22,898 nucleotides of DNA from Cyanobacteria bacterium UBA2566 (GTDB taxonomy: Bacteria; Cyanobacteriota; Cyanobacteriia; Cyanobacteriales; Desertifilaceae). The DNA lies in the NCBI GenBank assembly GCA_002340255.1, contig DDLS01000076.1:1-22898 (forward strand). Direction: 5' to 3'. Below are positions 1 through 9,900 of this stretch, one piece after another. Numbering within the stretch: position 1 is the stretch's first letter; every line of letters starts with the position of its first letter. Made by a program: the position numbers and the translations under genes. The notes below the pieces were generated by a model, which was given only the letters and a program-made list of their open reading frames with translations, did no database searches and was not told the DNA's origin.

Positions 1-1
1 G

Positions 2-136
2 AGTGACAGAAGAGGGGTATGGTCTGTAAGAGTTGGGAAACATTATAGAGCTTTAGGTTCTGATGAACCAGAGGGAATTCTATGGTTTTGGATTGATCCC
101 CATAGCAAATATGATGATCTAATCAAGGAAAGTTAG
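2..136 (+). CDS. C-terminal fragment of a RelE/ParE-like toxin (cut by window edge)
   Basis: An open frame enters from the left edge and ends at a TAG, leaving 44 residues. The text contains VWSVRVGKHYRALG, then ILWFWIDPHSKYDDLIK. This S-V-R-V-x-x-x-Y-R-A-L-G ... WFWI-(G/D)-x-H-x-x-Y-D-x-L ending is typical of the last beta-strands of RelE/ParE/HigB-fold toxins of type II toxin-antitoxin systems. Toxins of this fold usually cleave mRNA at the ribosome or poison gyrase; which one cannot be told from the tail. The N-terminus and any upstream antitoxin lie outside the window, and no antitoxin frame follows the stop. The gene could be intact outside the window or a decayed remnant. The identification rests on the motif pattern alone. 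Confidence 0.6.
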   Translation, partial: SDRRGVWSVRVGKHYRALGSDEPEGILWFWIDPHSKYDDLIKES

Positions 137-199
137 CTTTTAGAGTGCCCTAAGCATAGCTATTGAGTTAAGTTGACAACTGTCCATCCATCAATCCTC

Positions 200-394
200 T
201 TAATCTGGACGAACTGAGCAATGTTCTCGCCCATAATTGACTTCTTTATTTCCCTGGGGATCGATCCACACACACCAAACGCCATTGGCTTGATGAATGC
301 GCCAGCGATGCATGATTTCGGCGTATAGGGTAAAGCAAAATAATAATCCGATACAGCCAAAACCAATGGCGATCAAAATTCGGTCTTTATCCAT
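200..394 (-). CDS. Small single-pass membrane protein, unknown
   Basis: This encodes 64 residues with one clear hydrophobic helix near the N-terminus (about residues 6-25, ILIAIGFGCIGLLFCFTLYA). A short polar tail follows, containing WCVWIDPQGNK and two or three cysteines. It starts 13 bases after the stop of the phosphorothioation-type methyltransferase on the same strand, so the two may be co-transcribed. No strong Shine-Dalgarno sequence precedes the ATG. I do not recognise the family. A functional link to the methyltransferase is only inferred from adjacency. An overlapping frame on the same strand reads through part of this region but has no membrane-protein character and looks like a shadow. 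Confidence 0.5.
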   Translation of the reverse strand: MDKDRILIAIGFGCIGLLFCFTLYAEIMHRWRIHQANGVWCVWIDPQGNKEVNYGREHCSVRPD

Positions 395-407
395 GATAAA
401 TTCATAA

Positions 408-2471
408 TTAATATTTTTGTCTTCTATAGGAGGCTAATCGTTTTTTGTGAGCAGATTTTAAGAGCTTGAGGCGATAGGGGTCAAGGTCTTTGCTCCAACG
501 AACTTGGGATGCGCTAATTTCTGCTCCATGTTCTTCTAAACATTTAAGCCATCCGCGACGGGTTTGGATAGCTTTCCAATCTTCAAAAAGTCCCCATTTT
601 TCTTCTTGTTGGCTGAGTTTCTGGAATTTTTCAAACTGGGGATAGGTAGAGTCAATAAATTGTTCTTTGCGGTGCAAGATTGGGGGATTGGGATGATCGT
701 CATAGCTTTCATAATAGACAGCTAAATCTCGTAGGTCAATTTGCAGGATGGTTTTTAAGAGAGGGTGAGGAGTTTGGTCAAAATCGAGATAAAAGAGATA
801 GGAAATTTTGGGAAGATTGAGGTGAAATTTAATCAGGGTTGCTCCTTCAAGTCTGCCGATGGTGCGGTTGGCACAGCCTTCGTAAAGGCGCAGGCGTGGA
901 TCGAGGGAGTCGAGATAATGGGAGTGAACGGTAAAAGATTTGGGGGTAAATTTGCCAACAGGAGAGTTTTGACAGCACCGAGAAATAAAGTCTAAGTCGC
1001 CTAAACTAAAGAGCATTTGATCGGCTAAAATGCAAGCACTTTTATAACTGCCAAATAAGCTTTGAATATCTTGCCTGATGGTGGGGGAGAGGTGGCGAAA
1101 TTGGGGGCGATCGCTAAAATGAGACAGGGCGAGGTAGACTAGGAAATCCTGACGGCGGGAGGTCGCGATTTTTTCCCATTCTTCTTCTTCGGTGACTTGG
1201 AGGACGAGTTGAAAGGCGCGACGAAATGTGCCAAACTCCTCTAAAATCAAAGCTTCTTGGGCTAATTCTCCTCGTTTGGGCAGTCGTCCGCGATTGGTAA
1301 AAAATGTCATCAGAGGAGCGAGTAATTCCTGATAGTCTTCAAACCGCCGTACTTCGATACGGATGCGAGGAGTAGAGAGGCGCGAATGGAAGCGGGAGGC
1401 GCGGAAAATCTCGGCTTGGGTGCGATCGCGAAATACGAAGTAAACCCCCAAATCTACAGGTACTGCATCGACCTCTAAGACTCGATCGATATAGGTTTTC
1501 AGCTCTTCCTGTTCGTAATATTTCTGGAACGTATTGCGCTGGGTAATCACTCCATCAGCATAGGCGATCGGGCGATCGCTTGCCGCACTAATCAACACCT
1601 GCGCCGACACCACCAAAACCTTTTGGGTTAGCTGCCACGCTTTTAGCAGCGCTTCCTGGCGTTCTCCCTGGTCTTCAATCACATTAATCACATAGCCCAA
1701 ATTGACAATATCAGCCTCATGGAGCGGCGTATCCGGGCGATAATAGGGGTCCCATCCACCACTGCTATACCCCTTCTTTGCAATCTGTTTAATATCCTCC
1801 CCATACCCACATCCATAGTCAAAAAACGTCGTTTCTGGAGTAAATAATTCCGCCTCCAACGCCAAACGCATCGGTCGGGATAACTCCTTGCGCACCATAG
1901 CCGCTTTATACCGTTCAATGACCGGAGCATAGGTCGTATGCACGGTCGTTTCCATAGCAACAACCCGATGATCCTCAATGTTCACCCGATGTACCGATAA
2001 CCATTTTTGCCAATGCTTTAATGTGCCAATCGAAAACCCACTGCGTTTATTTAAGAGTCCCCATTCTTCTTCCTGTTGGGTTAACTGGGCAAACTTCTCA
2101 TAATGAGGGTAGTGGGGTGTAACAAAGGTTTCCTTGCGGTGCAAAATGGGGGGATTTTCGCTGTGGCGATAGTCGCGATAAACGGCTTTTTCCTGGGCAA
2201 AATCTACTTGTAAACTAGCGTGCAGACGAGGATGGGGGTCGTCGTCAAAATCGGGATAATAGAGATAGGAAATTTTCGCTTGATCGAGGTGAAATTTAAT
2301 TAACGTCGGCGGTTCTATTTCTCCTGCTATTTGACGGCCGAGGGTTTCGTACTCTTGCAGTTGGGCATCAAGAGCATCCAGAGCCGTAAGATGAATATAG
2401 AGGGCATTGGGCAAGCGTTTGCCGATCGCACTCTGTTGGCAGAGACTTAAAATGTCAGCATGAGAGACCAT
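408..2471 (-). CDS. DNA phosphorothioation-associated putative methyltransferase with duplicated flanking domain
   Basis: This is a 687-residue protein. The centre (about 205-350) is a class I S-adenosylmethionine methyltransferase fold: motif I FFDYGCGYGED at 216-226, an acidic-loop equivalent GWDPYYRPD at 239-247, and ADIVNLGYVINVIED at 253-267. This arrangement, with the downstream PVDLGVYFVFRD, matches my memory of the family named DNA phosphorothioation-associated putative methyltransferase. Its role in Dnd (sulfur-modified DNA) systems is not established. The core is flanked by two similar segments, about 52-140 and 541-629, sharing TLIKFHL, KISYL, DFD..PHP, NPPILHRKE and QQEE.WGL. No dndA-E genes occur in the window, so it is either orphan or a distant member. 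The ATG at 2471 has no obvious ribosome binding site. A small membrane protein follows 13 bases downstream. Confidence is high for a methyltransferase and moderate for the Dnd association. Confidence 0.8.
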   Translation of the reverse strand: MVSHADILSLCQQSAIGKRLPNALYIHLTALDALDAQLQEYETLGRQIAGEIEPPTLIKFHLDQAKISYLYYPDFDDDPHPRLHASLQVDFAQEKAVYRDYRHSENPPILHRKETFVTPHYPHYEKFAQLTQQEEEWGLLNKRSGFSIGTLKHWQKWLSVHRVNIEDHRVVAMETTVHTTYAPVIERYKAAMVRKELSRPMRLALEAELFTPETTFFDYGCGYGEDIKQIAKKGYSSGGWDPYYRPDTPLHEADIVNLGYVINVIEDQGERQEALLKAWQLTQKVLVVSAQVLISAASDRPIAYADGVITQRNTFQKYYEQEELKTYIDRVLEVDAVPVDLGVYFVFRDRTQAEIFRASRFHSRLSTPRIRIEVRRFEDYQELLAPLMTFFTNRGRLPKRGELAQEALILEEFGTFRRAFQLVLQVTEEEEWEKIATSRRQDFLVYLALSHFSDRPQFRHLSPTIRQDIQSLFGSYKSACILADQMLFSLGDLDFISRCCQNSPVGKFTPKSFTVHSHYLDSLDPRLRLYEGCANRTIGRLEGATLIKFHLNLPKISYLFYLDFDQTPHPLLKTILQIDLRDLAVYYESYDDHPNPPILHRKEQFIDSTYPQFEKFQKLSQQEEKWGLFEDWKAIQTRRGWLKCLEEHGAEISASQVRWSKDLDPYRLKLLKSAHKKRLASYRRQKY

Positions 2472-2708
2472 CGCGTGGGAGAGACATCAGGGTTTTTCCT
2501 AGTTTACCTGGATTTGCAAACAAGGTCTGGAAGGTTGGGGTCGCTCCTTCGTCCGATCTCCCATGGACATGCATTTCCCCTCTCGTTTTAGTCGGCCTTC
2601 ATCTTCATAAGGAGTGCCAATCTACACCTAAATATAATCTTCTTCATTTCTCCCCAGCTCCATTAGGAATTCACCCCTGAAAGCCCTGAGCGTGAACGAA
2701 GAAGGGTA

Positions 2709-4772
2709 TCATTTGATCGACACCACCGCAGCCGGTAAAGCCAAAGGTGGAGAATCCGATTTAGGAACCGATGCTAACTTTTTTTCTGAAGTTCCATTGC
2801 CCCCATCTTCACTGAGTAACACTTCTCGAATAAACCGTGCTAAAACTCGTTGAGCTAATCCACTGGCGATTTGTTGTCCCATTTGTTGGGTTTCGGGCTT
2901 GAATAAAACCTTGGGTAATAACGGCGCAATTTTCATGGGATCAAATCCTTGAGTTTCTTGCACAATTCGTAAAATTCGCTGCATATGTTCGATGTTTTTC
3001 CGATCTTCGGGATTACTTGTAGATATGGGTGCAACTGGTTTTTGACCATTCATCCCTACTGTTGTCCGGAAACGATGACTAACATTTTCCAGAGTAGTAC
3101 GTCCCAGGATGTCTAAGCTTTTGACCATTTCCTCAACGATGCGATCGCGGATAAAACTGCCGCGATCGGAAAAAAGGAACTCAATCGTTTGATTTAATAC
3201 TACATCTAAATCATAATCTTGACTATCACGGGCATTTTTGAGCAGATTTTCCAACCGATTCCAACGGAAACTGCCATCTTTGAATAATAAATCCCTTAAG
3301 GAGGTTCGCAATTCTGGAGATTGGTCAGTTAATAAACGTTTAGCCACATAGGGATACGCTTTACTCAAAACTTTAAAATTAGGATTCACATTAATGGCAA
3401 TCCCTTCTAGCGTTACTAAAGATCGAATAATTAAGGCATAATAGGCGGGAACCCGAAACGGATAATCATACATCACCTGGGAGAGTTGATCGGTAATATT
3501 CTTAAAGTTCAACTCAGCCACAGATGCGCCCAGAGCATCATTAAAAACTTTTGATAAAGCGGGAATAATCGGAGTTAAATCTGTATCTGGCGTGAGAAAT
3601 TCTAGTTTGACATAATCATGGGCTAACCCGGAAAAATCGCGATTTACAAGATGCACGATCGCTTCAATTAGGCCATAGCGTTGATAGTCCTTGACCTCGC
3701 TCATCATGCCAAAATCCAGATAGACTAATTTCCCATCTCCAGAGGCGAGTAAGTTACCGGGATGGGGGTCAGCATGGAAAAAACCATGTTCGAGCAATTG
3801 CCGTAGGGAACATTCAACCCCCACTTCAATTAAATAGGATGCATCTAATCCTTGCTGGCGAATTTTCTCTAAATCGGTTAATTTTGTGCCCGTAATCCAC
3901 TCCATCGTTAACACCCGACGATTGGTATATGGCCAATAAATCCGGGGCACATAAATATCCGGTAGATACCCATATAATTGCTCAAACCGTTCGGCGTTTC
4001 TGCCTTCATGGGTATAGTCCATTTCTTCATAAATGCGAGCGCCAAATTCATCGGCGATCGCTACTAAATCACTCCGCACCCGCCGACTTTTCTGTACCCA
4101 AGCGGCTAAAGAGCGGAGAATATACAAATCTAGAGAAATTTTTTCCCGTAAATCCGGACGTTGAACCTTGATCGCCACCGTTTCCCCAGATTTGAGCTTC
4201 CCTTTGTAAACCTGACCCAAAGAAGCGGCAGCTACGGGTTTAGCGCTAATTTCAGCATAAATAAATTCGGGGCGATCGCCTAACTCTTCCTCAATGAACT
4301 GATAAGCCACCTCATTCGGAAACGGGGGAAGTTGATCTTGAAGCCGGGTTAACTCCTCTAAAAATACGGGAGGCAGCAGATCCGGCCGAGTCGATAAGGC
4401 TTGTCCTACCTTAATATAGGCTGGGCCCAATCGAGTTAAAGTCTCCCGCAATTGAACCGCCCGCTGGCGCTCTTTTTTTTCCGAAGCCCTCCCAAAACGT
4501 TTATCCCACCATAAGCCCACAACCAAGCCAAGAAAAGACGACACGAGCGCGATTATCCGTCCCCAAACTTCCCAGGGACGGGAACGATAAAAGTCCGTCA
4601 ACTCCTGCGGATCGTAATGGATCTCTGGGGGTTCCACGGCTGAATTATTGGATATAATTGTCTGTTCTGACATGGGGCTAAAATGTGCAGAAGAAGAACT
4701 GGGACTCTGGAAGTCCTGGAGTTTTGATAACCCCTGTTGATGGGAAGATGAGGATGGCATATTGACATTCAT
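2709..4772 (-). CDS. ABC1 (AarF/UbiB) family atypical kinase
   Basis: This 687-residue protein has the diagnostic ABC1K features in order: the KxGQ motif (K121-VGQ124), the Ala-rich nucleotide loop AAASLGQVY (181-189), the invariant lysine in AIKVQRP (K202), the catalytic-loop equivalent HADPHPGN (333-340) and the metal-binding DFG (353-355). The first 60 residues are Ser/Pro-rich and low complexity, followed by a hydrophobic stretch at about 72-90 that may anchor it to a membrane. Members of this family support quinone or prenyl-lipid metabolism (UbiB/Coq8 type); cyanobacteria carry several paralogs, and the sequence alone does not tell which this is. The C-terminal tail of about 150 residues ends in Pro/Ser-rich sequence. 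It diverges from recN across about 124 bases. A second Met at residue 5 is an equally possible start. Confidence 0.9.
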   Translation of the reverse strand: MNVNMPSSSSHQQGLSKLQDFQSPSSSSAHFSPMSEQTIISNNSAVEPPEIHYDPQELTDFYRSRPWEVWGRIIALVSSFLGLVVGLWWDKRFGRASEKKERQRAVQLRETLTRLGPAYIKVGQALSTRPDLLPPVFLEELTRLQDQLPPFPNEVAYQFIEEELGDRPEFIYAEISAKPVAAASLGQVYKGKLKSGETVAIKVQRPDLREKISLDLYILRSLAAWVQKSRRVRSDLVAIADEFGARIYEEMDYTHEGRNAERFEQLYGYLPDIYVPRIYWPYTNRRVLTMEWITGTKLTDLEKIRQQGLDASYLIEVGVECSLRQLLEHGFFHADPHPGNLLASGDGKLVYLDFGMMSEVKDYQRYGLIEAIVHLVNRDFSGLAHDYVKLEFLTPDTDLTPIIPALSKVFNDALGASVAELNFKNITDQLSQVMYDYPFRVPAYYALIIRSLVTLEGIAINVNPNFKVLSKAYPYVAKRLLTDQSPELRTSLRDLLFKDGSFRWNRLENLLKNARDSQDYDLDVVLNQTIEFLFSDRGSFIRDRIVEEMVKSLDILGRTTLENVSHRFRTTVGMNGQKPVAPISTSNPEDRKNIEHMQRILRIVQETQGFDPMKIAPLLPKVLFKPETQQMGQQIASGLAQRVLARFIREVLLSEDGGNGTSEKKLASVPKSDSPPLALPAAVVSIK

Positions 4773-4896
4773 GACTTGAGGTGGGCTGGATCTATTACTG
4801 ATTGTAAAGTAATTTTAACAATTCCCCCCCTTGAGACGCTCGATCAATTTTGTTCGGTTCCCTGGATCAAGTGCTTTTCTGGTAAGTAAGCCGTCT
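4773..4896. promoter_or_regulatory. Divergent intergenic region between the ABC1 kinase gene and recN
   Basis: These 124 bases separate two outward-facing genes and must carry both promoters unless transcription begins inside the coding sequences. The part nearer the kinase is AT-rich (around 4793-4822) and is followed by a run of C residues at about 4823-4830. No perfectly spaced sigma70-type pair stands out on either strand, and I see no clear SOS (LexA) box, which would be of interest for recN. Confidence 0.4.
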
Positions 4897-6624
4897 ATGT
4901 TAATCTCCCTAAAAATTGAGAACTTTGCCCTTATCGATCGCCTAGAATTCGACTTTGCCCCAGGCTTAACCGTCTTCACCGGGGAGACTGGAGCGGGAAA
5001 ATCCATTATTCTAGATGCCCTCGATGCTGCCCTAGGTGGCAAATTAAACCCTAAAGCGATCCGCTCAGGAGCGTCCCAAGGGTTAATTGAAGCCACGTTT
5101 ACCCTTTCTCCCCTAGTTCGAGAATGGCTACAAGGGCAAGAAATAGACCCAATGGAAGACCAAACCCTCACCTGTAGTCGGGAGATCAAGATCTATCAAG
5201 GCACATGGCGATCGCGATCGCGCCTCAATGGAATTCTGGTCAACCGTCGGCAAATGGAAACCCTACGAGAATTATTAGCCAGCATTGCGGCTCAAGGACA
5301 AACCGTACAACTTGGAGATGCCATGCGACAGAGGCAATGGTTAGATCTCTATGGAGGGAGTGAACTCTTAGCCGTCCAACAACATGTAGCCATGGCTTAT
5401 GAAACCAAACAAAAACTAGCCGCTAAACTCCAGCGACAACGACAGGATGAACAATCTCGACTGCAACGGATTGACCTTTTAGAATATCAACTCACGGAGT
5501 TAAATCAGGCCCAACTCACCACAGCCGATGAATTAACGGAACTCGAACAAGAAAGTCAACGGCTCTCCCATAGTGTCGAACTGCAACAGAAAAGCTATCA
5601 AATTTATCAAGCTCTGTATCAGGGCGATCGCTCCTTAGCCGCTGCCGATCTACTCGGAGAAGCCACAAGCTTGTTGGATGATATTCTTCCCTACGATCCC
5701 CAACTGCAACCGATTTTAGAATTAGTTAATGAAGCCCTGGTACAAGTTGAAGAAGCCGGACAACAAATCAATGCCTATAGCGATCGCCTCGAAACTGACC
5801 CCGAACGCCTCGATAATGTGGAAGCACGGATTTTTGAACTCAAGCAAATCTGCCGTAAATATGGGCCATCCCTCTCAGAGAGCCTCACCTACTGGCACAC
5901 CATTCAAACCGAACTTGACGACCTCACCGCCACCAGTGAATCTCTAGAACAATTGGAAAAAGACGATCGACAAGCCTTAGACCACTTGAAAACATTATGT
6001 AATCAGCTACACTTACAGCGCCAAAAAGCTGCCGCTAAACTAGAGGCGCGTTTGGTTGAAGAACTCAAACCCCTAGCCATGGACAAAGTGCAATTCAAAG
6101 TCGCTCTTACGCCCATCCCCATTACAGCCACAGGCGGCGATCGCATCACCTTTGGTATAAGTACGAACCCTGGAGAACCCATTCAACCCTTAGCGACTAC
6201 AGCTTCGGGAGGGGAAATGAGTCGCTTTTTACTGGCTCTGACGGGCTGTTTTTCCCAGATTAACCCCGTCAATACCTTAGTATTTGACGAAATTGATACT
6301 GGGGTTTCAGGACGAGTTGCAGAGGCGATCGCTGATAAACTCCATCACCTCTCCCAACATCATCAAGTTCTGTGTGTCACCCACCAACCCTTAATTGCTT
6401 CCCTCGCCGATCGTCATTTACAAGTCCGCAAAGAAACCATTACCGAAAATGCCAGCAACCATCCCAGAACAGTCGTTCGCGTCACCCTCCTCAACGATCG
6501 ACAACGCTGTCAAGAACTCGCCCAACTCACCGGAGGTAACTCAGCCCTCGAAGCCCTATCCTTTGCCGAATCCCTGCTTCAACAAGCCAACAAAAAACGC
6601 CAACGCCATCATCAACCTTCCTAA
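4897..6624 (+). CDS. recN: DNA repair protein RecN
   Basis: RecN is an SMC-like ATPase of double-strand-break repair that tethers or organises DNA near breaks. From the ATG at 4897 it is 575 residues, the usual length. It opens with the family-typical MLISLKIENFALID, then Walker A GETGAGKS (29-36). A long Gln/Glu-rich coiled coil covers roughly residues 160-390. Near the C-terminus are the ABC signature SGGEMSR (437-443), Walker B LVFDEIDTG (D464-E465) and the switch histidine in CVTHQP. An upstream in-frame ATG at 4831 would add 22 residues that do not resemble the family, so I prefer 4897. The gene stands alone on its strand, with no repair gene in the same operon. All catalytic motifs are intact. 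Confidence 0.95.
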   Translation: MLISLKIENFALIDRLEFDFAPGLTVFTGETGAGKSIILDALDAALGGKLNPKAIRSGASQGLIEATFTLSPLVREWLQGQEIDPMEDQTLTCSREIKIYQGTWRSRSRLNGILVNRRQMETLRELLASIAAQGQTVQLGDAMRQRQWLDLYGGSELLAVQQHVAMAYETKQKLAAKLQRQRQDEQSRLQRIDLLEYQLTELNQAQLTTADELTELEQESQRLSHSVELQQKSYQIYQALYQGDRSLAAADLLGEATSLLDDILPYDPQLQPILELVNEALVQVEEAGQQINAYSDRLETDPERLDNVEARIFELKQICRKYGPSLSESLTYWHTIQTELDDLTATSESLEQLEKDDRQALDHLKTLCNQLHLQRQKAAAKLEARLVEELKPLAMDKVQFKVALTPIPITATGGDRITFGISTNPGEPIQPLATTASGGEMSRFLLALTGCFSQINPVNTLVFDEIDTGVSGRVAEAIADKLHHLSQHHQVLCVTHQPLIASLADRHLQVRKETITENASNHPRTVVRVTLLNDRQRCQELAQLTGGNSALEALSFAESLLQQANKKRQRHHQPS

Positions 6625-6955
6625 ACCTTCATTTTTCCCCCATGCTCTCCTCTCCCAAGCCAGGGCAATTCCCCAAGAACGTAATCCCTTCCCCCATTTT
6701 TCGGTACACTGGGAAAACCCTTGACCCAGACCAAAGAAAGAACAGACAGAGCCAAGCTGTCATGGCTGCAAAATTCAATTGCGATTAAAATTAGGCTATC
6801 CTAACTCTTGAATCTTCTGGATTCGTCCTTTAAGATACACCTAACCGATGGTTCCCTTCTCTAAGCTGTAGCTTACTAAATTAAAAAAATGTGCCTTTAG
6901 GCCCTTGAGTTTCCCACTAAACGAAGACATAACTCTTAATATATCGGTGACATCT
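6625..6955. other. Non-coding gap between recN and the adenylate cyclase gene
   Basis: These 331 bases contain no convincing gene. The first third is C-rich and continues recN-like composition. Around 6774-6802 lies a weak promoter-like pair (TTCAAT, then TATCCT 17 bases later) that could drive the cyclase gene. A small stem CTGGG/CCCAG occurs near 6709-6729 and is too short to be called a terminator. An alternative TTG start for the cyclase lies at 6905. Confidence 0.3.
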
Positions 6956-9900
6956 ATGGCAACATCATCTTCCAACTCTCCTATTGTGGACACAACCGCC
7001 ACCACGATCGATATTGATGCAATGAATGCGGACGGAACTCCTGCCCATGCCGTATCAGCAACAGTCATAGATGTAGAAGACAATGCCCCTCAACCCGCTC
7101 CCCCAGAACCGAATGAGTCCTCTGGCATTACCGGAGGATTAGTTACAACAGGAGGAGGAGGTGATTTTTCCAGTTTTTTAGCTCCCCTGAAAAAAGATAC
7201 CTTTAAGCAAGTCGTCAGCGACGTTGAAGACAAGCTCAAAGTCGTAAATCAAACCCTATCGATGTTAGATAACCTCTTGGATAACCAGGGGTTTGATGCC
7301 ATTCTTGATGAAATGCTGCGATCGATTACCCTAAAAACAGGGGAACTCCTCAATGCCGATCGCACCAGTATCTTTCTGTTTGATGAAGAAAAAAATGAAC
7401 TCTTTACCATCGTTGCCAAAGATGAAAAAGGTAACGCCCTAGAAATTCGCATTCCCGCCGATAAAGGGATTGCAGGAGAAGTCGCCACCTTTCGCAAGGT
7501 CGTCAATATTCCCTACGACTTCTATGACGATCCGCGATCGACCACCGCTAAAGCCTTCGACAAAAAAAATGGCTATCGCACCTACACCATGGTCGCCATG
7601 CCCCTGGAAAATGAAGAAACTGGGGAATTAGTGGCAGTCGTACAACTGATTAATAAACTCCAAATCGATGCCGATCGCGAAGCCGACTTAGACGACAAAA
7701 TCGATCTCAAAGGTTTCACCGCAGAAGATGAACAAGTCTTCAAAGAATTTGCTCCTTCCATTCGCTTAATCCTAGAATCCTCCAAATCCTTCTACGCAGC
7801 CACTCAACGGCAACGGGCAGCTTCTGCTCTCATGAACGCTGTCAACTCCCTAAGTAAGAGTAGCCTGGACTTAGAAGACACCCTTGGAAAAGTGATGGAT
7901 CAGGCTAAAGAACTGATGAACGCCGATCGCAGCACCCTTTGGCTCCTTGATGAAGAAAAAGGAGAATTGTGGACAAAAATTCTCATTGCCGGTAACCTCA
8001 CCGAAATTCGCATTCCCAGAAGTGCCGGATTTGCGGGTATGGTAGCCGAATCTGGAGAACCCCTCTTAATTCCCTTTGATCTCTACAATGACCCCCGTTC
8101 CGAAACCTCCAAAAAAACAGACCAGAAAACTAAGTATCGCACTTGTAGTATGCTCTGTATGCCTGTCTTTAATGCCGACGATCGACTCATTGGCGTAACC
8201 CAACTGATTAATAAGAAAAAACAAGGCGAATATCCCAACTACAACCCCGAAAACTGGCCGGAAGCTCCAGAGCAATGGAAATCTAGCTTTAACCGCAATG
8301 ATCTAGAATTCATGCGAGCTTTTAATATTCAAGCCGGAGTTGCCCTCCAAAATGCCAAGCTCTTCGATCAGGTCAAACAACAACAAAAAATGCAGGAAGA
8401 TATTCTACGGAGCTTGACCAATGGCGTGATTTCAACCGATAAAAATAGTCACATTATTGCCGCTAACCAACGTGCTAAAGAACTCTTGGGACTCGATCAA
8501 ACTGAACTTGAAGGAAAATTACTCCCCCCTCTGATTCGGATTAAAGAAGGAGACTTCAAAAAGTGGTTTGATGCCGCCCTTGCCCCCAAAGATAATAAGG
8601 AACGCCAGCAATTTTATCCCGATCAAACCCTGATTCTTTCTGGAGAAGATGGAGAAGATGTTGAGCAAAGTGTTAACCTTTCGATTAATTCCATGAATGA
8701 TGCCCTCAATCCGACAAAAGTCAATGGTGCATTAGTAGTGATGGAAGACATCAGCGATGAAAAACAAGTCAAGAGCTTGATGTATCGCTATATGACCCCA
8801 GAAGTTGCTGAGTCCCTACTAGCCAGTGGCGATACAGGACTCGGTGGAAAACGCAAAGAAGTCTCTGTTCTGTTTAGTGACATTCGCAGCTACACCACCT
8901 TGACGGAGAAATTGCAAGCAGAAGAAGTGGTCGCCATGCTCAACAGCTACTTTGAGGAAATGGTGGATTCGGTCTTCCGCTACGGTGGAACCTTGGATAA
9001 ATATATTGGTGATGCTCTCATGGCGGTGTTTGGCTCTCCTGCACCCCTAGAAGATCACGCCTGGTGTGCCATGCAAACGGCTGTAGAAATGCGATATCGC
9101 CTGGCTGAATATAACCAGAAACGTAAAGCACAAGGGCTAATGGAAATTAGCATTGGGATTGGTATTCACTCCGATGTGGTCGTCAGTGGTAACATCGGCT
9201 CATCTAAGCGTATGGAATTAACCTCCATTGGTGATGGGGTGAATTTGGCTTCTCGTTTAGAAGGAACCAGTAAGCAATATGGAACCGATATTGTAATTAG
9301 CGAAAAAACATACAGGAACTATGCCGATCGCGTCTATGTGCGGGAACTCGATAATATTACAGTGAAAGGGAAGAGCAAACCGGTCACTATTTATGAACTG
9401 TTAGGAATTCGAGAAGAGACTTCGGTAGTCGGCCGTCCCCTCACCGATAAGCAAGAAGCGGTGAAAACCCATTATGAACAGGGACGCAAGCACTATTTAC
9501 AGCCAGCCCACGATAAGTTGTCTTACAACGAAATCCTAGCGGTTTTGGAGCAGTTAGAAGAGTTATCGGAATCAGAGTTGAAAAAAGTTTCCTATGATGA
9601 AACTCAGATGCTCTCCAAGATGCTGGCCCAGGTTGACCGGGAAGAGTTAATTGAGCTTTTAGGGGAAGCCACCTTAAAACGGATGTTGGAGGTAGACGAT
9701 CTCAGTCGCAAAACAGTAACCGATACTTACTGGCAAACGACTTTACCAGAAAAAGTGAATGAACTCACTCCCCGTCAAGTAAAGAAATTGCTGCAAGCGA
9801 AAGTGTGTCAGTTTGTAGGGGCAGAGGAAACTCGGCAGATGTTGGCTGAAGAAGCTCAGGAAATGTCTTCTGCTCAACTGCGTAAGTTTATTGATTTGGC

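Noticed and set aside
160..366. Minus-strand 68-codon frame overlapping the small membrane gene
   Set aside because: It overlaps in another frame a better candidate that has a clear membrane helix and sits directly behind the methyltransferase gene.
4151..4159. TCCGGA inside the kinase coding sequence (also one near 3064)
   Set aside because: These lie within conserved coding DNA and are not upstream of any gene; they show the background frequency of the hexamer.
4815..5189. Minus-strand frame of 124 codons opposite the start of recN
   Set aside because: It lies antisense to the conserved Walker A region of RecN, its composition is Arg/Ser/Pro-rich, and it shows no family features.
5206..5223. 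Overlapping GCGATCGC palindromes
   Set aside because: This is the HIP1 octamer that is over-represented throughout many cyanobacterial genomes; it supports taxonomy but is not a site-specific signal here.
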